Source of the DNA: Bacteroidota bacterium
GTDB taxonomy: Bacteria > Bacteroidota > Bacteroidia > CAMBQF01
Assembly: GCA_027483285.1 (NCBI GenBank)
Contig: JAIXUZ010000199.1
Location: 1-9,362, forward strand
Reading direction: 5' to 3'
DNA length: 9,362 nt
Under the pieces are notes generated by a model that was not told the origin of the DNA, made no database searches, and saw only the letters and a list, made by a program, of their open reading frames with translations. Numbering within the stretch: the first letter of the stretch is position 1; every line of letters starts with the position of its first letter. Made by a program: the position numbers and the translations under genes. This document shows, piece by piece, positions 1 through 9,000 of the stretch.

Positions 1-81
1 ATCAACATCTGTATCATTGCTTGGTACGTTAATGTTTACGTTAACATCTTCAGGTGTAGAAGCATAGTCAATGTTAGCAAT
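1..81 (-). repeat. Cadherin-like/tandem-95-like module 3, cut by the window edge
   Basis: The first 27 residues of a third copy are present: IANIDYASTPED, then INVPSNDTDVD, aligning with the starts of modules 1 and 2. The gene continues past position 1, so more copies and the true C-terminus lie outside. Confidence 0.8.
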
Positions 82-3000
82 CGGAGGATCGTTAACAGGC
101 GTCACATTAATAATTACAATTGCTGTATCGCAAAGCACTGGAAGCCCTTGGTCGCAAATTGAGTAAATCAATGTATCAGGACCATTGTAGTTAGGATCAG
201 GAGTATAAGTAATATCACCTGTAGTAGTATCAACAACCACTGTACCATGTCCCGGAGGATCGATAATAGTAACCGAAGTAGTATCTAAACCACCTTCAGG
301 GTCAGTATCGTTGCCCGGTACGTTAATAGTAATAGGGGTATCCTCTGGTGTAGTACCTGGGTCTGGGTTAGCAACCGGTGGGTCGTTAACTGGTATTACG
401 TTAATAGTTACTAATGCAGTATCGCAGTATATTGGCAGGCCTGTATCACAAATCTGGTAGATGAATGAGTCCGGGCCATTGTAGTTAGTAGCCGGGGTAT
501 AAGTTACCACGCCTGTTACAGGGTTGATAGTAACAGTACCATGGTCTGGCTGGTCTGTAATAGTTACAGAGCCATTGTTAATGTTGCCATCAGGGTCAAC
601 ATCGTTACCCGGTACGTTAATTACAACTGGGGTATCTTCGTTAGTTGTTGCATTATCAGGGTTAGCAATAAGTGGGCAGTTAGCAGTAGTAGTTACTGTT
701 ACAGAATCTGAACAACCAAATTCGTTATTCAAAATAAACAAGTAAACACCACCGGTAGTCATGCCTGTTATAGCACCTGTGTTTGGGTTAACCTGTGCAT
801 TGGCAGGGTTGCCTGAACCTACAGTCCAGAACTGGCCTTGGCCTGCATCAACTAAGTCAGCAACTTTCTCGCAAATGTTTTGGTTTGCACCGGCATTCGG
901 GCGAGGGTTGTTGTTAATAGTTGCAGTAGCAGTTGTAGAACAACCGTTAGCATCAGTAATAGTTACAGTGTAAGTACCTGCGGCTAAGCCTGAAGCTGTA
1001 GCACCATTTTGTACCGGAACAGTGTTCCAAGAGTAGAAGTAGTTAGGTGTACCACCTGATACTGCTACCGTAGCAGAACCAGTTGCAAAACCTGGACAAA
1101 CGTTTACACTGTTGCTTATAGAAGCAGATAGCGGAGCGCTTGGCTGGGTAATGGTTATTGTGCGTACTACAGAACAACCGTTAGCATCAGTTACAGTTAC
1201 GTTATACGTACCTGCTACTAAACCTGTAGCGGTTGGGGTAGTTTGTGCCGGAACAGTGTTCCAAGAGTAAGTGTATGGAGTAACACCACCAATAGCCGAT
1301 ACTGTAGCAGCACCTGTTGCATTACCATAGCACAATACGTTTGTACTGTTGGTTATGCTGGCATTAACCGGAGTAGAAGGCTGGGTAATTACTGTGCTTG
1401 CAGTTGTAGAACAACCGTTAGCATCGGTAATAGTAACAATGTACGTACCGGCAGCTAAGTTAGACGCTGTTTGGGTAGTTTGTACAGGGTTAGTATTCCA
1501 AGAGTATGAGTATGCTTGTGTACCACCAGAAACGGTTACCGTAGCAGCACCTGTAGACTGGCCAAAGCATAATACATTGGTTTTGTCATTAATTACTGCT
1601 GATAGCGGAGCCGCTGGTTGGGTAATAGTTACAGTTAGTGTTTTGAAACAACCGAAGGCATCGGTTACAGTTACAACATATGTACCGGCTACCAAGTTAG
1701 TGGCAGATGGGCCTGTTTGTTGTGGCACTGTATTCCAAACATAGCTTAATGCACCTGTACCACCTTGCGCGGTTACTGTAGCGCTACCGTTGCTAAAACC
1801 AAAGCAGGTTACATTATTTTGGTTAACCAATGCAATTGATATTGGTGTTGCAGGTTGGGTAATAGTAACACTACGTTGGATAGAACAGCCTTGGACATCA
1901 GTAGCGGTAACAATATAAGTACCGGCGGCTAAGCCTGTAGCGGAAGTACCTGTTTGTGCAGGTACAGTATTCCAAGAGTATGAGTATGGGGCAGTACCAC
2001 CTGATACCGATACGGTAGCAGAACCTGTAGCCTGGCCAAAACATAATACATTTTGAGAGTTGATTATGCTACCTGACATTGCAGCGGCAGGTTGCGTTAG
2101 GGTTACGTTTACAAAACGTGTACAACCATTTTGATCGGTTACAGCAGCTACATAGCTACCGGCCGCTAAGCCTGTTGCTGTTAAGCCTGTTTGTTGTGGA
2201 ACGGTGTTCCAAACAATGCTGTAAGGCTCATTACCACCCGATACAGCTATAGTAGCCGAACCGTTGTTAGAACCAAAGCATGTTGGGTTAACAGAGTTAA
2301 CCAATTGTGCGGTAAGAACAGTAGCTGGTTGAGTAATAGTAACACTGGTATTTGCAGAGCAACCAAATGCATCAACAACAGTAACAACATATGTACCGGA
2401 AACTAAGCCTGTAGCTGTTGGGCCTGTTTGTGCAGGTACTGTATTCCAGGTATAGCTTAACGTACCTGTGCCACCAGAAGCTGATGCAGTAGCAGCGCCA
2501 CTGTTATCGCCACGGCAGGCAACATTTGTTTGGTTAATTATGCTAACTGCAACCGGAGCCGCAGGTCCAGTAATAGTTACGTTTGATGAAGTGAAACAAC
2601 CATTGGCATCTGTAATAACCACAGTGTAAGTGCCTGGGGCTAAGCCTGAAGCAACCGCATTTGTTTGAACAGGGTTAGAGCTCCAGCTGTAGCTGTATGG
2701 CATTGTACCACCGGTGGCAGATACTACTGCAACGCCGTTGTTAAAACCAAAGCATGTTACGTTGGTAGAAGATATGATGCTTGAAGCTAATGGCTGGGCT
2801 GGGCCGGTAATTGTTACCGAAACTGTAGCCGAGCAACCGTTAGCATCGGTAGCTGTTGCAATATAAGAACCCGGAGTTAAACCAGTAGCCGTAACACCTG
2901 TTTGTTGCGGGTTTGTATTCCATACAATTGATATAGCGCCCGTGCCGCCCGAAGCTGATATAGTAGCAGTACCATTATTATCACCAAAACAAGAAACATT

Positions 3001-6000
3001 GGTTTGAGATACTAAACCGGCAGATACTGAAGAAGCAGGCTGGGTAATAGATACTGAGCGGGTTGTTGAACAACCGTTACCATCTGTAATAGTTACAACA
3101 TAGTTACCTGCTGTTAAATTGGTAGCAGTAGCTGTATTTTGCACAGGGTTGGTATTCCAAGAGTATGATAAAGCACCTGTACCACCCGAAGCTACTACTG
3201 TAGCAGAGCCATTGTTACCGTTTAAGCACGATACGTTGGTTATGTTGGTAATAGAAGCTGATATTGGAGTAGCAGGTTGAGCGATTGTAACGGTACGGGT
3301 AATTGAACAACCGTTAAAATCTGTAATGGTTACTACATAAGTACCTGCTGTTAGGCCGGTAGCTGTATTACCTGTTTGTGCAGGTGAAGTATTCCAAGAG
3401 TAAGAGTATGGTTGAACACCACCAACCGCAACAACTGTAGCCGAACCGGTAGCTGCACCAAAGCACAATACATTTGTGCTATTGGTTATGCTGCCCGATA
3501 ACGGTGCGTTAGGCTGGGTAAGTGTAACAACAACAGGGTTTGTAGTACAACCGTTAGCATCGCGAACTACAACAAGGTAAATACCTGCTGTTAAACCTGT
3601 AAATGCGTTTGACGAGTTGTAACCACCACCGTTTAAGCTGTATTGGTATGGGGCAGTACCACCATTGGCGTTAATTGTAAACGCGCCGGTAGCAGCACCG
3701 TAGCATAATATGTTAGTTTGAGAACCGATACCTGCTGATAATGGGCCATTAGGTTGAGAGATAGTTACGCTTACTGATGGCGAAGTACAGCCATTAGCAT
3801 CTTTAACAACTACAGTGTATGTTCCGGCAGCTAAACCTACATAAGAGTTAGAGCTGTTAAACGCACCGCTGTTAAAGCTGTAAATGTATGGTGCAACACC
3901 ACCCGAACCTATTACTGTAAATGAACCTGATGCATCGCCGAAGCAGGCAACAGGGGTAACATCATCAGCAACACCTGCAACAGGGGTTGAAGGTTGGGTA
4001 ATAATAACTGTTACAGTAGTAGTACAAAGTTTATTATCGCGAATAGTTACAGTGTAAGTACCTGCTGCAAGGCTATTAAATGTTCCACCTGACTGGTATG
4101 AACCAACACCAATTTTATATTGATATGTAGCCGTACCACCTGAACCAAGAACAGTTACTGCGCCGTTGCTTCCGCCAAAGCAAGAAACATTGGTTTGCGA
4201 TGTAATAGAACCGGCAAGTGGAGATAAAGGCTGGGTAATGTTTACAGTTACAACAAAAGTACAACCGTTAGCATCTTTTACAGTTACACTGTAAGCGCCT
4301 GCGGTTAAACCTGTAAATGAGTTTGTAGAACTAAATGCTCCACCGTTAAAGCTGTAAGTGTAAGCTGGTGTACCACCGCTGCCTGAAACAGAAACAGAAC
4401 CATTGTTGCCACCAAAGCACGATACGTTAGTTTGGCCTGTAATAGAACCTGAAACAACATCGTTAGGCTGCGTAACGTTAACTGGTACGTTAGCTGTACA
4501 ACCGTTAGCATCTTTAACAACTACAGTATATAAACCTGCAGCTAATCCGGTAAACGCTCCACTTGATTGGAAAGCACCGCCGTTTAAGCTGTATTGATAA
4601 GCACCTGTACCACCGGCACCGGCTACTGTTACGCTACCACTAATGCCACCATTACAGTCTGCATTGGTTTGGTTAACAATAGAAACTGAAACCGCAGAAG
4701 CAGGCTGCGTAATAGTTACTAATACACTTGTAGTACAACCATTAGCATCTTTAACCACAACAGTATAGTTACCTGCGGCTAAGTTGCTAAATACGTTGCT
4801 TGATGAGAATGAACCACCATTGATATTGAACTGGTATGGGCCAACACCACCTGAACCTGATATAGATACAGTGCCTGTTGAAGCACCAAAGCACAATACA
4901 TTAGTTTGGTTAATTATAGAACCTGCTACCGGAGTTGAAGGTTCAGTAATAGTTACGTTAACTAAAGCAGTACAGCCATTGTTATCTTTTACAGTAACAA
5001 CATAGCTACCTGCTGCTAAGCCGGTGTAAATACCAGAAGACTGGAATGAACCATTACCTAGTTTATAAGTGTATGGGCCAACACCACCGTTACCTGTAAT
5101 TGTTATAGCACCGGTTAAAGCGCCATTACATAATACGTTAACCTGGTTAGTAATAGTGCCAGATACTGGAGAGCCCGGCTGGGTGATAGATATTGATACA
5201 GTTCCTAAACAGCCATTGGCATCTTTTACAGTTACAAAGTAGTTACCTGCGGCAAGGCCGGTAAATGAACCTGAACCTTGGAAGGTACCACCGTTAATAG
5301 CATAAGTGTAAGGAGTAACACCACCAGAACCGGCAACGGTTACAGCACCTGTAGAGGCACCAAAACATAACACATTGGTTTGGTTTGTTATGCTACCCAA
5401 AACGGTAGAAGAAAGTTCTGTAATAGTTACAGTTGTTGTAGTAGTACAGTTGTTATTGTCTTTTACTGTTATTACATAAGTACCTGCTGTTAAACCGCTA
5501 AATGTTGCGCTAGACTGGAATGAACCTGAACCCAACTGATATTGATAAGCGGCAGTGCCTCCTGTTGCTGTAACAGTAATAGAACCGTTAGTTGAACCGG
5601 CACAAGAAGCATTAACCTGTGTGGTTGTAGCGTTAAGAGGTGCGGCAGGTTGTGTAATTGTTACGTTAACACTTGAAGAGCAACCATTAGCATCTTTAAC
5701 AGTTAAGCTGTAAGTACCTGCATTTAAACCGGTAAATGTTGCTGAAGACTGGAATGAACCACCATTGATTGAGTAAGTGTAAGGTGCAACACCGCCAGAA
5801 CCAACAACTGTAGCTGCACCGCTGGCATTGCCAAAGCACAATACGTTTGTTTGAGAGCCTAAGGTTGCAGCAACCGCGGTAGAAGGTTGTGTAATGGTTA
5901 CGTTAACAGTTGTTGTACAACCGTTTGCATCTTGCACCGTTACTACATAGCTACCGGCAGCTAAACCAGAGAAGGTTGAACCTGAGCCGTAAGAGCCGTT

Positions 6001-9000
6001 ACCCAGTTTAAACTGGTAAGCCGATGTGCCACCTGCAACAGCAATAGTTACAGAACCTGTTGATTGGCCAAAGCACAATACATTGGTTTGAGAACCTATT
6101 GAAGCTGAAAGAGGGGCAGCGGGCTGAGTAATTGTTACGTTAACTGTTGTTGAACAACCGTTAGCATCTTGTATAGTTACAACATAAGCACCAGCAGCAA
6201 GGCCTGTGAAAGAACCATTTGCCTGGAATGAACCAGAACCAATTTTGTATTGGTAAGCTGATGTACCGCCGGTTGCAACAACTGTTACAGCACCGGTAGA
6301 GTTACCAAAACATAATACATTGGTTTGAGAAGTGATGTTGCCACCCAGTGGGCCCGAAGGCTGAGATATTGTTACATTAACTGTAGAAGTACAGTTGTTA
6401 GCATCTTTAACTGTTAAGGTATAAGAACCGGCAGCTAAACCGCTGAAAGTACCACTGCTTTGGAAAGCACCAGAACCTATTTGGTATTGGTAAGGGGTAG
6501 TACCACCATTACCTGTAACTGTTACAGCGCCTGTAGAGTTACCAAAACACAATACGTTAGTTTGGTTAGTAATGCTAACTGATAGGTTGCTTGGTTGGGT
6601 AATAGTTACAGGTACGCTAGCTGAACAATTGTTAGCATCGCGCACAGTAACAGTATAAGAACCTGCACTTAAGTTACTAAATGTACCGCTAGTAACAAAC
6701 GACCCACCGTTTAATGAGTATTGGTATGGAGCAACACCACCTGCACCGGCTACGGTTACAGAACCGTTTCCGCCATTACAAGCTACGTTTGTTTGGGCTG
6801 TAATGCTACCTGATACTGCTGTTGCAGGCTGGGTAATAGTTACGTTAACGGTAGTAGTACAGTTGTTAGCATCTTTAACAGTAATAACATAAGAACCGGC
6901 AGCTAAACCTGTGAAGGTTGCGCTAGAGCCAAACGAACCGCTGCCTAATTGGTATTGGTAAGCCGATGTTCCGCCTGTTGCATTAATAGTAACGGCACCT
7001 GTTGAAGCACCAAAGCACAATACATTGGTCTGAGAACCAATAGTTGCAGCTAAAGGACCCGCAGGCTGGGTAATAGTAACAGATACAGTAGAAGTACAAC
7101 CATTAGCATCTTGAACAGTTACAACGTAACCGCCAGCAGCTAAACCTGAGAATGTACCGCTAGACTGTAAAGAACCTGAACCAATTTTGTATTGGTAAGG
7201 TGTTGTTCCACCTGAACCGGCAACTGTAACAGCGCCTGTTGAGTTACCAAAACATAATACGTTAGTTTGCGATGATATAGAACCTGATACGTTAGATGAT
7301 GGTTGCGTAATAGTAGCCGTAGCTGTAGTTTGGCAACCGTTAGCATCAGTAACAGTAACAGTGTAAGTACCGGCAGCTAAACCTGTAGCCGTAGCTGTAG
7401 TTTGTACCGGGTTAGAGTTCCAAGAGTATGTGTAACCAGTAGTACCGCCTGTAGCTGTAACAGTAGCAGAGCCTGTTGCATTGCCACGGCAAAGTACGTT
7501 TACTATACTGCCTGTAGTTGCAGCAAGTGCGGCGGCAGGTTGGGTAATGGTTACGTTAACTGTAGTAGTACAGTTGTTGTTATCTTTTACAGTAATAACA
7601 TAAGCACCGGCTGCTAAGCCAGAGAATACGTTGCTTGATCCGAATGAACCTGAACCTAATTGGTACTGGTATACCGATGTACCACCGCTAACGTTAATAG
7701 TTACCGAACCGTTATTTCCACCAAAGCATAATACGTTGGTTTGAGAACCTATAGAAGCCGAAAGGGCTGCGGCAGGTTGTGTTATTGTAACACTTACTGT
7801 TGAAGTACAACCGTTATTGTCTTGAATGGTTACTACATAAGTACCAGCCGCTAAACCTGAGAAGGTAGCGCCAGATTGTAGAGAACCTGAACCAATTTTA
7901 TATTGGTATGGTGTTGCGCCACCTGAACCTGATACTGTAACAGCACCGGTTGATTGGCCAAAACACAATACGTTGGTTTGAGATGATATACTAACAGCCA
8001 GGTTAGAAGGCTGTGTAATTGTTACAGGTACAGTAGTTGTACAACCGTTATTGTCTTGCACGGTAACTGTGTAGCTACCTGCAGCAAGGCCAGAGAATGT
8101 GCCACTAGACTGTAACGAACCTGAACCTATTTTGTATTGATATGGGGCTGTGCCTCCTGCACCTGCAACAGTAACAGAACCGTTACCACCGTTACAAGCC
8201 ACGTTAGTTTGGGCAGTAATGCTGCCAGATAAAGGCGAGGTAGGCTGGGTAATTATTACGTTTACTGTAGTAGTACAGTTGTTGGCATCTTTAACAGTAA
8301 CAACGTAGCTACCGGCAGCTAAGCCAGAGAATACGTTGCTTGACCCGAATGAACCTGAACCTAATTGGTATTGGTAAGCACCTGTGCCACCAGTAGCTGT
8401 AATAGTAACAGCACCTGTAGAATTACCACGGCATAATACGTTGGTTTGAGAACCTATAGAAGCCGAAAGGGCTGCGGCAGGTTGGGTAATGGTTATGCTT
8501 ACAGTTGATGTACAACCGTTAGCATCTTGTACTGTTACTGTATAGCTACCCGCTGATAAACCTGAGAATGTCCCGCTTGATTGCAAAGAACCTGAACCAA
8601 TTTTGTATTGGTAAGAACCCGTGCCACCTGAACCTAATACTGTAACGGCACCGGTTGATTGGCCAAAACACAATACGTTAGTTTGAGACGTTGCGCTTAC
8701 CGATAAGTTTGAAGGTTGTGTAATAGTTACAGGAACCGTAGTAGTACAACCGTTATTATCTTGAACGGTAACAGTGTAAGAACCTGCTGTAAGGCCAGAG
8801 AATGTGCCGCTAGACTGTAGCGAACCTGAACCTATTTTATATTGGTATGGGGCTGTACCACCTGCACCTGCAACAGTAACAGAACCGTTACCACCGTTAC
8901 AAGCCACGTTAGTTTGGCCTGTAATGCTGCCCGATAAAGCTGAGGCAGGCTGGGTAATAGTTACGTTAACAGTAGCTGTACAGCCTTTGCTATCTTGAAT

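Noticed and set aside
1349..1744. 131-codon open frame on the plus strand
   Set aside because: It lies antisense to the repeat array and crosses module boundaries. Similar short frames recur in the same phase opposite other modules (for example 9041-9319 and 4784-5005), as expected when repeated DNA lacks stops in one antisense phase. It has no protein family features.
4305..4520. Short minus-strand open frame in another phase, with a similar one at 7140-7346
   Set aside because: Both overlap the long frame on the same strand and encode low-complexity Leu/Thr/Gln-rich peptides. They are frame-shifted shadows of the repeat.
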